DNA from: Pseudomonadota bacterium
GTDB lineage: Bacteria; Pseudomonadota; Gammaproteobacteria; Acidiferrobacterales; UBA6901
Assembly (NCBI GenBank): GCA_021785795.1
Contig: JAJYEK010000002.1
Coordinates: forward strand, 51,903-115,902
Direction of reading: 5' to 3'
Length of the DNA: 64,000 bases
Shown: one piece after another, positions 9,404-17,946 of the stretch
Numbering within the stretch: position 1 is the first letter of the stretch
Layout: each line of letters starts with the position of its first letter
Notes under the pieces: model-generated
Database searches by the model: none
What the model was told of the DNA's origin: nothing
What the model saw: only the letters and a program-made list of their open reading frames with translations
Translations under genes and position numbers: made by a program

Positions 9404-10000
9404 TCAGACTTCACGGCGGCCGCTGAAAGCCCGCGCCAGCGTGCCGCGATCCGTATACTCGAGCTCCCCGCCAAGCGGCACGCCGTGCGCGATCCGGGTA
9501 ACGAAGATCTTGCGTTCGCGCGCGAGTTCTCCGACATAGTGCGCGGTCGCCTCGCCCTCCACGGTGAGGTTGGTCGCCAGGATCAGCTCCCTGACTCCGC
9601 CACCGTCGAGCAGCGCTTCCAACCTGGGTATCCCGAGCTCGTCCGGACCGATCCCGTCGAGCGGCGAAAGGTGGCCCATGAGCACGAAGTAGCGGCCGTT
9701 GTAAACTCCGGACTGCTCCAGGGACACCAGATCGGCCGGCGACTCCACCACGCACAGCAGGCTTGCATCACGGCGTGCCGAGGAACACAGCGTGCAGACC
9801 TCCTGCTCGCTCAGGTTGTTGCAGCACCGACACCGCTGCACCCGTTCGAGCGCGTTACCCAGCGCCTCTGCGATCAGGCGGGCACCGTCGCGGTCACGCT
9901 CCAACAGATGGAAAGCCATGCGCTGGGCGGTCTTCGGTCCTACGCCGGGCAACCGCCGCAGGGCCTGCTTGAGGTCCTCGATTGCAGGGGTGTCGGACAT
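9404..10000 (-). CDS. recR: Recombination mediator protein RecR
   Basis: RecR forms a ring-shaped tetramer that, with RecO (and RecF), loads RecA at gaps during recombinational repair. The 198-residue protein has the helix-hairpin-helix start ([20 protein letters not shown]), the four-cysteine zinc finger ([18 protein letters not shown], about 54-72) and a Toprim domain ([17 protein letters not shown] to about 175). It ends with a Walker-B-like C-terminal helix. It lies 6 bp downstream of ybaB in the usual dnaX-ybaB-recR order, so it is probably the third gene of that operon. Confidence 0.96.
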   Translation of the reverse strand: MSDTPAIEDLKQALRRLPGVGPKTAQRMAFHLLERDRDGARLIAEALGNALERVQRCRCCNNLSEQEVCTLCSSARRDASLLCVVESPADLVSLEQSGVYNGRYFVLMGHLSPLDGIGPDELGIPRLEALLDGGGVRELILATNLTVEGEATAHYVGELARERKIFVTRIAHGVPLGGELEYTDRGTLARAFSGRREV

Positions 10001-10006
10001 CCGTTG

Positions 10007-10327
10007 TCAGAACGGCAAATTCAAGCCGGGAATATTCAGGCCGGCGGTCAACCCCGCCATCTTCTCCTGGCTTGCCTGCTCGGCCTTGCGCACGGCATCG
10101 TTCATCGCCGCCGCAACCAGGTCCTCGAGTACCTCCTTGTCATCCTGCATGAGCGACGGATCGATGTGAACGCGTCGCACATCGTGGCGACAGGTCATGG
10201 TGACTGACACCATCCCGCCGCCGGCATTGCCGGTCACTTCGATCTGCGCGAGTTGCTCCTGCGCCTTGCGCATGTTCTCCTGCATCATCTGGGCCTGTTT
10301 CATGAGATTGCCCAATCCGCCTTTCAT
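10007..10327 (-). CDS. ybaB: YbaB/EbfC nucleoid-associated DNA-binding protein
   Basis: This 106-residue protein opens with [21 protein letters not shown], the long N-terminal helix typical of the YbaB/EbfC tweezer-shaped dimer, and has the conserved [15 protein letters not shown] strand followed by [22 protein letters not shown]. It binds DNA and affects nucleoid structure and expression. It sits between dnaX and recR, 32 bp after the dnaX stop, as in Escherichia coli and many relatives. Purine-rich GGGAGGTAG precedes the ATG by a few bases. Confidence 0.94.
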   Translation of the reverse strand: MKGGLGNLMKQAQMMQENMRKAQEQLAQIEVTGNAGGGMVSVTMTCRHDVRRVHIDPSLMQDDKEVLEDLVAAAMNDAVRKAEQASQEKMAGLTAGLNIPGLNLPF

Positions 10328-10359
10328 CCGAGTCTACCTCCCGTCAGTTGCCAGCAATG

Positions 10360-11952
10360 TCACAATTTGGAGCGAACCGAGCCGGGACTGACACGGGCAT
10401 TGAACGTCTGCTCCAGCGCCCGCACATTCGGATCGTCTTCAATGGCGCGCGCCGCGGCCTGCTGGCGCTCATCGCTCGCGCGGATCCTGACCTGTGCCGG
10501 CGTTTCCACGGCCGGTACGCCTACCTGAACGCGCAGCGTTACCGGACGCCCCAGGAGTTCGGCCAACGCCTCCCGCAGCGCCCCTTCGCGCTCCTTGTTG
10601 AGCAGATGCCCCATGCTCTGATCCAGTGTCAGGCAGTACATGTTGTCGGTACTGGAATCGAGCGTGGTATGGCTGGCCAGCTCGCGCATGAGCCCCGCGA
10701 GCCGGAGCTGCGCGACGGTGTCCGACCAACTTCCGGACGCAGGCGTCGGGGCAGGGGCTGCAACCTGGTGCGAAACGGGCGCTTCCGGCACCGCGCGGGC
10801 GGCGGCGATGCCTGCTTCAGGTCGCGGCCCATCCTCCCGCACGACATCCGGCCCGGCGACGGGCGTGACCGCCGGCCGGAACGCCAGCATCCTCAGCAGC
10901 GCCATCTCCAGCCCGCCGCGCGCATCCGGCGCGAGGTCCAGATCGCGCCGGCCAATAAGGCCGATCTGATAATACAGCTGCACATCCTCGGGGGTCATCC
11001 CACGGGCATGAACGAATAAACTTGCAGTGTCTGGAGCGTCCGCATCAAGTGCCTGCGGAGCGATCTGCGCCAGTGCGATGCGGTGCAGCGCGCGCATCAG
11101 CTCCTGTAGCAGACCGTCGTAGTCGATGCTGTGTTCGGACGCATCGGCCACCGCTGCCAGCACGGCGTGGGCGTCACCTGCGGCGAGCGCCGCGAGAAGA
11201 CGATCGACAACAGCGTTATCGATGGTGCCAAGCATGTCCCGGACTTCACGTTCCGAGACCTTGCCGCCGCAGTATGCGATTGCCTGATCGACCAGACTGA
11301 GCGCATCGCGCATGCTTCCGTCCGCGGCATGCGCCAGCAGGGTCAGCGCTGGCGTATCGTACGCGACCCCTTCTGCCGCAAGTATGTGTCTGAGTTGCGC
11401 TTCGATCTGGGGCGGTTGCAGACGCTTGAGACTGAACTGCAAACAGCGCGACAACACGGTAACGGGGAGTTTCTGCGGATCGGTTGTCGCCAGCAGGAAC
11501 TTCACGTGCGGCGGAGGCTCCTCGAGCGTCTTGAGCAGCGCATTGAAGCTGTGCGTCGACAGCATGTGCACCTCGTCGATGAGGTACACCTTGAATCGTC
11601 CGCGGGTCGGCGCGTACTGGACGTTTTCGAGCAGCTCGCGCGTGTCGTCAACCTTCGTGCGCGAAGCCGCGTCCACCTCGATCAGGTCGACGAACCGCCC
11701 CTCGTCCACCTCGGTGCACGCACGGCACGTGCCGCAGGGCTGGGAGGTCACACCTCCCTCGCAATTCAGGGATTTTGCCAGTATGCGGGCGATCGTGGTC
11801 TTGCCAACACCACGCGTGCCTGTAAATAGAAACGCATGATGCAGGCGGTTGCGGTCCAGCCCGTTGACGAGCGCGCGCACCACGTGTTCCTGGCCCACCA
11901 GGTCCGCGAATTGACGCGGACGCCACTTGCGTGCCAGCACCTGGTAGCTCAT
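10360..11952 (-). CDS. dnaX: DNA polymerase III subunits gamma and tau
   Basis: This 530-residue clamp-loader ATPase loads the beta clamp and, as tau, tethers polymerase cores. The AAA+ module has Walker A GTRGVGKTTIARILAKSLNCE (about 45), the zinc cysteines CGTCRAC (about 73), Walker B YLIDEVHMLS and the sensor region LATTDPQKLPVTVLSRC. Domain III follows to about 370. The C-terminal tau part is short compared with E. coli (530 versus 643 residues), with a proline/alanine-rich linker near 375-420. ATG 11952 (MSYQVLARKWRPRQF) is the family start; the open frame extends upstream into the SRP RNA leader but should not be used. I did not find a clear frameshift heptamer for gamma synthesis. Confidence 0.95.
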   Translation of the reverse strand: MSYQVLARKWRPRQFADLVGQEHVVRALVNGLDRNRLHHAFLFTGTRGVGKTTIARILAKSLNCEGGVTSQPCGTCRACTEVDEGRFVDLIEVDAASRTKVDDTRELLENVQYAPTRGRFKVYLIDEVHMLSTHSFNALLKTLEEPPPHVKFLLATTDPQKLPVTVLSRCLQFSLKRLQPPQIEAQLRHILAAEGVAYDTPALTLLAHAADGSMRDALSLVDQAIAYCGGKVSEREVRDMLGTIDNAVVDRLLAALAAGDAHAVLAAVADASEHSIDYDGLLQELMRALHRIALAQIAPQALDADAPDTASLFVHARGMTPEDVQLYYQIGLIGRRDLDLAPDARGGLEMALLRMLAFRPAVTPVAGPDVVREDGPRPEAGIAAARAVPEAPVSHQVAAPAPTPASGSWSDTVAQLRLAGLMRELASHTTLDSSTDNMYCLTLDQSMGHLLNKEREGALREALAELLGRPVTLRVQVGVPAVETPAQVRIRASDERQQAAARAIEDDPNVRALEQTFNARVSPGSVRSKL

Positions 11953-12000
11953 GCCTGAACGTTCCTGACCATCGGCACCTGCCCGAATCCGAAAAGGGGT

Positions 12001-12111
12001 GGCGGCTCCGGCCGGCCGCACTCCACACCCGAGCGGGCTGCTGCGGCTGCTTCCTTCCGGACCTGACCGGGTTCACAACCCTTCGTCGCGGAGGGACCGA
12101 CCATCACCGCC
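12001..12111 (-). ncRNA. ffs: Signal recognition particle 4.5S RNA
   Basis: On the reverse strand the universally conserved SRP domain IV is present: GGTCAGGTCCGGAAGGAAGC around 12043-12062, the asymmetric loop and GGAA tetraloop bound by Ffh. The flanks pair as a long hairpin closed by GGCGG (12107-12111) with CCGCC (12001-12005), which sets the approximate ends; a CCCCTTTT follows. The gene lies about 50 bp upstream of dnaX in the same direction, the normal gammaproteobacterial arrangement. The RNA guides ribosomes making membrane proteins to FtsY at the inner membrane. Ends could be off by a few bases. Confidence 0.93.
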
Positions 12112-12134
12112 GTAACCGCTGATAACCAGTGATA

Positions 12135-12148
12135 CCTAATATATTAGG
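12135..12148. promoter_or_regulatory. Perfect 14-bp AT-rich palindrome upstream of ffs
   Basis: CCTAATATATTAGG is its own reverse complement and stands alone in GC-rich DNA 24-37 bp upstream of the estimated ffs 5' end. Its position and AT content suit a promoter element or the binding site of a dimeric regulator for the ffs-dnaX unit, but I cannot tell which. The fit to a -10/-35 pair is not convincing. Confidence 0.35.
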
Positions 12149-12239
12149 GCTGGTGCGCTGTCAGTCTGCCGGTCGCAGCGATAGCGTCATAGTGTACCTG
12201 TACCGCAGGTTCGGGTAAACGCGACGGCTTTGACGCCCT

Positions 12240-12259
12240 CTCCGGCCTAAAGACTGGAG
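12240..12259 (-). repeat. IS200/IS605-type right-end hairpin (omega-RNA 3' end-like), copy 1
   Basis: Read on the reverse strand, CTCCAGTCTTTAGGCCGGAG forms a stem-loop just downstream of the broken OrfB/TnpB reading frame, followed by AGGGCGTCAAAG. Hairpins of the form CTCC...TTTAGGGCGGAG at this place are typical of the right end of IS200/IS605-family elements that carry tnpB, where the end also encodes the 3' part of the guide (omega) RNA. The loop has drifted slightly. A second set of repeats (GCCGGCATCATGCCGGC and its inverse, 12278-12303) lies between the hairpin and the coding remnant. Confidence 0.5.
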
Positions 12260-12272
12260 ATTCCTGCCGTGC

Positions 12273-12745
12273 TCATGCCGGCATCATGCCGGCATGATGC
12301 CGGTATGAGTCGCTTCGGTGGGTTCCCGCTGCGGACGGCGTTACCGCACCGTTCACTGCACAGGCCAGCCGGGCGTGTCCCGCCCTTGGAACATTGATCG
12401 CGCCGACCACATCGGCGTTTTCCTCGAAGCCGCATTCGACACAGGCGAACCGCGCTGGACTCGGGCGGCTGTCCGCCGTTCCATGCCCGCTTGTATTCCG
12501 ACTGGCGGCGGAACTCGAACCAGCCTTGGTCGCGGATGGACGTGCTCAGGCCAGGCCTGGCCCGAACCTGCTTTCCCGGCTTCCCGATACTGCCTGCCGC
12601 CGACTTGGACAGGTTCCTGACTGCCCAGTCCTCGATACCCGCCATCGCGCGGTTTTGGCTGATCGTGGTTGGTGGAGCACCCGCCGAAGGTGCCTGTCTC
12701 GAATCCGGTGAACCGTCTCAAGGGCGTATCCAGCCGCCTCTTACG
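12273..12745 (-). pseudogene. IS200/IS605 OrfB/TnpB transposase-like nuclease, 3' half, frameshifted
   Basis: Three reverse-strand frames must be joined to read the C-terminal half of an OrfB/TnpB protein. They give VHRIRDRHLRRVLHQ, then TTISQNRAMAGIEDWAVRN and LSKSAAGSIGKPGK with LDQGW-like IRDQGWFEFRRQSEYK, then FACVECGFEENADVVGAIN, which contains the end of the zinc ribbon and the last RuvC aspartate region. The middle of the zinc ribbon (CPxC) is lost to a frameshift around 12480, and the N-terminal half is missing. No intact TnpB or TnpA is present in the window, so this is a dead element. The stop is TGA at 12273-12275. Confidence 0.8.
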
Positions 12746-12896
12746 CAAGGAACGGCCAGGCATCCAGAAACGCCACTGGAAGGGCGTGCTCTGGTCGCCG
12801 TCTTAACTTTGCTTCATCCTGCGGCGGCGCGCCGATTTCCATGGTGCGACAGTACATCGAGCAACAGCGGAAAGCGCACTGAAAGGCAAAAAGCAA

Positions 12897-12944
12897 GGAC
12901 GGCTACGCCGTCCGCGCTATCCTTCCCCGCCCTGAACGACGGGG
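12897..12944 (-). repeat. IS200/IS605-type end with two hairpins, copy 2
   Basis: On the reverse strand CCCCGTCGTTCAGGGCGGGG (12925-12944) forms a stem-loop, followed by AAGGATAGC and a second perfect 7-bp stem GGACGGC-GTA-GCCGTCC (12897-12913). The first hairpin is a typical ending of tnpB-bearing IS200/IS605 elements. Upstream codons in one frame read QAPSFRAGKD and in another SPVVQGGEG, the kind of tail seen when OrfB reads into this hairpin. So a second, more decayed element end lies about 0.7 kb from the first. Confidence 0.45.
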
Positions 12945-13426
12945 CTTGTCGCGCAGCGGGCCAGCCCGGCCGGATCCAATACGGCACGACCGCACGCGAA
13001 ACACCGCACCCGTGCGGTCGACTCGGCCGGGCCTTGCCCGCCACCGCCGGACCGCGCCAGCACGGTGCGGAACGCCGGGCGAGGGGAAGTCGGGTTGCCA
13101 GGCACCTGACCGTTGTTTAAAATAACCATAATTCGCTGTTCCCTCCACGGTTCGCTCGAAGCATCGCAACGATGCTGGACAGGGCAAGCCGATGCGGTAC
13201 CCGAGCCGTACCATTGATTTTCAAGGCAAAGTGAAGAGCCCCGCCGCGCCGATGTGCTCGGCCAGAAACACGGTGGCTTTTGATTCGGATCAACGGCGCG
13301 GGATCCCGTCCCGCAATAGAACGAACACGGAACGAGCGCTCTGCAGGGCTGCTCAGCCAGCACCACGGCAACACGGACTACCCGGTTCGTGCTGCACCGC
13401 CAACCAAACAGAGGCACGCTGAGACC
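12945..13426. other. Gap before otsB: no supported gene
   Basis: About 480 bp with several overlapping open frames, none with a recognisable domain or coding pattern. The part near 12945-13100 may be the eroded 3' end of an IS200/IS605 OrfB; the rest (13100-13426) should hold the otsB promoter, though I cannot point to convincing -35 and -10 boxes. Confidence 0.4.
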
Positions 13427-14221
13427 ATGGCACAGACGATCCCACGGCAGGACGGTTTCGAGGAATTCTTCCAGACGTTGAGCGCCGCACCGGAATCAGT
13501 GCTGCTGCTCGACTATGACGGAACGCTTGCGCCATTTCAGGTCGATCCGGGTACAGCGCTACCCTACCCCGGAGTGCGCGAGCAACTCGATTGCATCATG
13601 CAGCAGGGCCGCACACGCGTCGTGCTGGTGACCGGCCGCTGGATCAAGGATCTCCTGCCGCTGCTCGGGCTCGGCTGCACCCCGGAAATCTGGGGATCAC
13701 ACGGATGGGAACATCTGCAGACGGACGGCGAATACCGGACCTCAACCATCCGCGAGGCAACATTGCGCCCGCTGGTCGACGCGGACAGCTGGACCGGACG
13801 GATCGAGGCCGCCGGCGGGCGCTGCGAACACAAGCCCGCCGCCCTCGCCATCCACTGGCGGGGATTGCCGCCCGACCGGATCGCCGCCATTCGCGACATA
13901 GTCCGCGAACAATGGCGATGGCAACACATGGAGGAGCACCTCGACTGGTGCGACTTCGACGGTGGCATCGAGCTGCGCGCACCCGGCACCACCAAAGCAC
14001 ATGCGCTGGAAGCTGTGCTAGGAGAACTGGGCCCGGAAGCGGCCGTGGCTTATCTCGGTGACGACGAAACCGACGAGGATGCCTTCCGTGCCCTTCAGGG
14101 ACGCGGCCTGGGCGTGCTGGTGCGCTCCGCCCCCCGCCCGAGCGGCGCTGACCTCTGGCTGCAGCCGCCGCATGAATTGCTGCAGTTTCTGCAGCGGTGG
14201 CATGAGGCACGCGGAGCCTGA
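13427..14221 (+). CDS. otsB: Trehalose-6-phosphate phosphatase
   Basis: OtsB dephosphorylates trehalose 6-phosphate to the compatible solute trehalose. The 264-residue protein is a HAD-superfamily phosphatase: LLLDYDGTLAPF holds the nucleophile and acid/base aspartates (about residues 25-36), VLVTGRW is motif II, KPAALAIHWR is a conserved cap segment and GDDETDEDAF (about 210) is motif IV with the magnesium ligands. The start at ATG 13427 (MAQTIPRQDGF) fits family length; the frame is open upstream but not conserved. otsA lies 1 kb downstream in the same direction, separated by a channel pseudogene. Confidence 0.94.
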   Translation: MAQTIPRQDGFEEFFQTLSAAPESVLLLDYDGTLAPFQVDPGTALPYPGVREQLDCIMQQGRTRVVLVTGRWIKDLLPLLGLGCTPEIWGSHGWEHLQTDGEYRTSTIREATLRPLVDADSWTGRIEAAGGRCEHKPAALAIHWRGLPPDRIAAIRDIVREQWRWQHMEEHLDWCDFDGGIELRAPGTTKAHALEAVLGELGPEAAVAYLGDDETDEDAFRALQGRGLGVLVRSAPRPSGADLWLQPPHELLQFLQRWHEARGA

Positions 14222-14223
14222 CA

Positions 14224-15267
14224 GTGAACTGGCTCCAGGCCAGCTATTGCGGTAACTCTCTTGCCGGCTGGCAGGCCGCGGCGGCACTCGCTCTCATGCT
14301 CACTCTGCGTTTTCTGCAGCCTCGGGTCCTTTGCTGCCCGTACTGGATCTGGCTGTTCCGTGAATCCGCTTTCGGCCGCATTTCTGGCAGGAAGGCGCTG
14401 GTGGTTCTCCGCAGGCCTGGCGATCTACCTCGGGACGAGCGTGCTCGCCCTGCCGCAGGCGGTCCGGCAGGCGATGGAACGCGGCACAATCGCAATCGTG
14501 CTGTTGCAGGCTGCGCCATGGGGCCACCTGACGGTCCGCGCCTGGATCGATCGGTACACGGCGCGTTACCACGACAGCCATGCCGGCAACACCGCCGCGA
14601 TGCCGATGCTGGTCTTCGTGCTGCGCGATATTCTGTGGTCGACGATCGTGCCCATGCTGCTGGCCAATTTGGACGTCAATATCGCCACGCTTGCGAGAAG
14701 CCCCGGCATGATCGTAGTCGCCGTTTGGCTCGCGCCCCGGGACATCCTCGGCGCGCTTGCGGACTCAGGCCCGATGGCGCTTGGCCGCCCGTTCGTCATC
14801 GGCGACTTCATCAGCATGCGCGACACGATGCGGATGGTCGGGCGGCCCCAGTCCGGATACTTTCGGGCAAACATATGATCTTTCCCAACCACATGGCTTC
14901 TCACGAACCGGATCCACGTCTACAGGCACATGACGGAGCGGTGCAATCGCTATCAGTCTGGTTTGGCCTACCAGACGCTGCCGCAGAAGCTGCGCAACAT
15001 TCCGGACATGGTCAGGGAAACAGGCACCAGCGAGCCGAAGACGCGTTTCAACCGGGCACATTTCAAAGAATATGCAGCCGGGCGCTCGTGTTCCCTATCG
15101 CCTACTTCATGCCTGATCCCGATTGCAATCTCTACATGGACATCCAGCGCGCGATCAATTTTGTCCAGCATATGCGATTTGCCCAGGAAGGTATCGAATC
15201 TGTCCAACCAAGCCAGACCGCGCATGTCCGGTCGGGCGCGTCCGATCTTTCCCGCCGGTTCGGCTGA
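14224..15267 (+). pseudogene. MscS-family mechanosensitive channel, multiply frameshifted
   Basis: Between otsB and otsA the sequence reads as an MscS-like channel only if the reader switches between two forward frames about four times. Pieces in order: a GTG start with YCGNSLAGW (14224 on); NLDVNIATL, then GALADSGPMALGRPFVIGDF, the end of TM3 and start of the beta domain; SGKHMIFPN; YQTLPQKLRNIPDMVRE and RFNRAHFKEY; and FMPDPDCNLYMDIQRAIN to the end. These match the order and spacing of MscS C-terminal domains, minus about 30 residues after the beta domain. The key TM3 glycine pattern is also degraded. It was probably cotranscribed with the trehalose genes. Confidence 0.8.
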
Positions 15268-15268
15268 C

Positions 15269-16771
15269 ATGCGCAACAACGACCGCAGCCCTGGTCTCGT
15301 CGTGGTTTCCAATCGTCTGCCTGTGGTATTGCACCGCGATGAAGACAGTGTCTGCCGCATTGAACCCGCCAGCGGCGGCCTCGTCACCGCGCTTACGCCG
15401 GTACTGCGCAATCGGGGCGGTACCTGGGTAGGATGGGCCGGTAGCGGTGCCGAAGCGCCCGACCCGGATGCGCTGCTGCGCACCGCAGCAGACACCTTCG
15501 GCTGCCGCTTCCGTCCGGTCCCGCTTACCGAGGCGGAACAGCAGGGCTTTTACCAGGGATTTTCCAATGAAATCGTATGGCCACTGTTTCACGACCTGCA
15601 AACCCTGTGCAATTTCGACCCCGATTATTGGAATGTCTACTGTGCCGTCAATCGCAAATACGCCGATGCCATAGCAGCCGAGGCAGACGATGACGATCTC
15701 GTGTGGGTGCACGACTATCATCTGATGGCCGTGGCGCAGGAACTGCGCCAACTCCGCCCTTCTGCCCGGATCGCGTTCTTTTTGCACATTCCGTTTCCTC
15801 CTCCCGATATCTACTGCAAGCTTCCTTGGCGCCTGCCGCTGCTGCACGCGCTGCTCCAGTACGACCTGATCGGATTCCAGACCCTTCGCGACCAGAGAAA
15901 TTTCGCACAGTGCGTCCGGACCTTGTCCGACGGCGTTACCCTACGCAGTGACTCTGGGTCGCTCGTCGCCGCGGTCGCGCAGCGACGGGTGCGCATCGGC
16001 CACTTTCCAATCAGCATCGATTACCGGAACTTTGCCGAGCGCTCCGCCGCACCGGATGTGGCTGAGCGCGCGGCAAATCTGCGTGCGCTGCTTCCTGACC
16101 GCCAGCTCGTTCTCGGGGTCGACCGGCTCGATTATACGAAGGGAATATTGCTGCGTCTCCAGGCATTTGCCTATGCCCTCGACCGCTATCCGGATCTGCG
16201 CGAACACGTCACGCTGATCCAGGTGGTCGTTCCCAGTCGCGAGGACATTCCGCGCTATCGCGAACTGAAAGCCAGCATCGAACAGCTCGTTGGCGCCATC
16301 AACGGCCGGTTCACGCGCCCGGGCGGATGGGTGCCGATCCATTACGTCTTTCGCAGCCTGGAGCCCGCAGACCTTCTTGCCTACTATCGTGTTGCCCAAA
16401 TCGCACTGGTAACACCGCTCAAAGACGGCATGAATCTCGTCGCCAAGGAATACTGCGCCTGTTCCATCGAACAGGATTGCGTTCTCATTCTGTCCGAATT
16501 CGCCGGCGCGGCGGCGCAGATGCGGCGGAGCGCACTGCTGGTCAATCCCTACGACATCGAAGGCGTTGCCGATGCGATCCGGCGCGCATACTCCATGCCG
16601 GTCCGCGAGCGGCGTATCCGCATGAGATCCCTGCGTCGCGGGATCCGCGAACACGACATCTTCCGCTGGGTGGACTCGTTTCTCAGCGCGATATCCGCTC
16701 CCGGCCCTCACGATCTGCCCGCGCCCGGATTGGCCACGGCCGGAATCCGCCGGACCAATTCCGGCGTCTGA
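15269..16771 (+). CDS. otsA: Alpha,alpha-trehalose-phosphate synthase (UDP-forming)
   Basis: This 500-residue GT-B fold enzyme (GT20) joins UDP-glucose and glucose 6-phosphate to give trehalose 6-phosphate, the OtsB substrate. Visible motifs: LVVVSNRLPV and the GGLV loop for glucose 6-phosphate, TWVGWAG, VHDYHLM, HIPFPPPDIY, GVDRLDYTKGI with substrate-binding Arg/Lys, and DGMNLVAKEY for the nucleotide sugar. ATG 15269 is 2 bp after the end of the MscS pseudogene; a longer open frame runs back into that pseudogene and misled the apparent start. There is no strong ribosome-binding site, so coupling to the former channel gene may have mattered. Confidence 0.94.
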   Translation: MRNNDRSPGLVVVSNRLPVVLHRDEDSVCRIEPASGGLVTALTPVLRNRGGTWVGWAGSGAEAPDPDALLRTAADTFGCRFRPVPLTEAEQQGFYQGFSNEIVWPLFHDLQTLCNFDPDYWNVYCAVNRKYADAIAAEADDDDLVWVHDYHLMAVAQELRQLRPSARIAFFLHIPFPPPDIYCKLPWRLPLLHALLQYDLIGFQTLRDQRNFAQCVRTLSDGVTLRSDSGSLVAAVAQRRVRIGHFPISIDYRNFAERSAAPDVAERAANLRALLPDRQLVLGVDRLDYTKGILLRLQAFAYALDRYPDLREHVTLIQVVVPSREDIPRYRELKASIEQLVGAINGRFTRPGGWVPIHYVFRSLEPADLLAYYRVAQIALVTPLKDGMNLVAKEYCACSIEQDCVLILSEFAGAAAQMRRSALLVNPYDIEGVADAIRRAYSMPVRERRIRMRSLRRGIREHDIFRWVDSFLSAISAPGPHDLPAPGLATAGIRRTNSGV

Positions 16772-16812
16772 CGGCCGCTTTGCCGCGCGTGGCACCACCC
16801 GTCGGTCTGCAC

Positions 16813-17943
16813 CTACTCGAGTGACTTACTGAAACGCAGCACGCTCACGGTGAGCATGACCACCGCCAGCAGCGCCAGCGCCAAAAGTTGCGGCCACAGG
16901 ACGTTAACCCCGACTCCCTTGAGGAAGACCGCGCGGATGACGACCAGGAAATAGCGCAGCGGGTTGATCATGGTAAACCACTGCAGAAAGCGCGGCATGG
17001 CCGCTATAGGGAAGGCAAATCCGGAAAGAATGAAAAACGGGTTGAGCAGGAAAAAGTTGAGCGCAAACGCCTGCTGTTGCGTGTGCGAGAACGTTGACAG
17101 GAGCAGTCCCATACCGACGGCCGCCATTAGAAACAGCGAGGCCCCGACCAGCATGACCAGCGGATCACCGATGAAAGGAACGTGAAACCACAAAATGCCG
17201 AAGGCGGTCACCAGCGCAATGTCGCCGAATCCGATCAGAAAGAACGGCACGGTCTTGCCGAGAATGAATTCGAACGGCCGGATAGGGCTGACCATGATCT
17301 GCTCTAGGGTGCCGACTTCACGCTCGCGCACCACGGCAAAGGCAGTCAGGCTCACCACCTGCAGCAGCGTCAGGGTACCGATCACACCAGGAATGAAGAA
17401 CCAGCGTTCGTTGAGCCCCTCGTTGAACCACGGCAGCGGCTCGAGCCTGATGCCAGTGGCCGGCGCCGCTACGCTCACCTGCAGGGGTATCGCGCGAGCC
17501 GCCCATTCCGCCGAAAACTGCGATGTGATCTGGTTGATGTAACCCAGGGCAATCAGTGCCGTATTAGAGTTCGTTCCGTCAACGATGACCTGGAGCGGCG
17601 CGCCGCGTCCGTTCTCGAGATCCCGGCTGAATCCCGCATGTATCACGAGCGCGACCACGGCTCTATCGTGAACGATGTCACTGGTGATCTGGCGGCGGTT
17701 CCTGGCCATGTCGACGATGTCGAAGCGGGAAGTTGCAACAAAATGCGAAATCAAGCCGCGGCTCGCCTGACTCTGGTCCAGGTCCAGCACCGCGGTGGTA
17801 ACATGATGTACGGTGAAGGTCGCCGCATAGCCGAAAACGATCATCTGGATGATCAGCGGTACAATCAGCCGGAACATCATCCAGCGGTCGCGCCGCAGCT
17901 GGATGAACTCCTTGAACAGCATTATGGGAATACGCCCGAACAT
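16813..17943 (-). CDS. ABC-2 type transporter permease (YbhR/YhhJ-like), distal gene
   Basis: A 376-residue inner-membrane subunit with one N-terminal membrane helix (about 25-45), a large periplasmic domain (about 50-180) and five C-terminal helices, the layout of ABC-2 permeases such as YbhS/YbhR. Conserved features include FNEGLNERWFFIPGVIG just before the helical block, REREVGTLEQIMVSPIRPFEFILGK, the cytoplasmic coupling loop, and a final FLQWFTMINPLRYFLVVIR. It starts 3 bp after the stop of the paralogous permease upstream. Together they form a heterodimeric channel for the five-gene exporter operon. Confidence 0.88.
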   Translation of the reverse strand: MFGRIPIMLFKEFIQLRRDRWMMFRLIVPLIIQMIVFGYAATFTVHHVTTAVLDLDQSQASRGLISHFVATSRFDIVDMARNRRQITSDIVHDRAVVALVIHAGFSRDLENGRGAPLQVIVDGTNSNTALIALGYINQITSQFSAEWAARAIPLQVSVAAPATGIRLEPLPWFNEGLNERWFFIPGVIGTLTLLQVVSLTAFAVVREREVGTLEQIMVSPIRPFEFILGKTVPFFLIGFGDIALVTAFGILWFHVPFIGDPLVMLVGASLFLMAAVGMGLLLSTFSHTQQQAFALNFFLLNPFFILSGFAFPIAAMPRFLQWFTMINPLRYFLVVIRAVFLKGVGVNVLWPQLLALALLAVVMLTVSVLRFSKSLE

Positions 17944-17946
17944 AGC

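Noticed and set aside
12270..12306. Possible CRISPR-like or clustered repeats around GCCGGCATCATGCCGGC
   Set aside because: Only overlapping palindromes within 37 bp, no spacers; better explained as the end of the IS200/IS605 remnant.
14930..15268. 113-residue N-terminal extension of OtsA
   Set aside because: The extension encodes MscS C-terminal residues (YQTLPQKLRNIPDM, RFNRAHFKEY) and belongs to the channel pseudogene, not to trehalose synthase.
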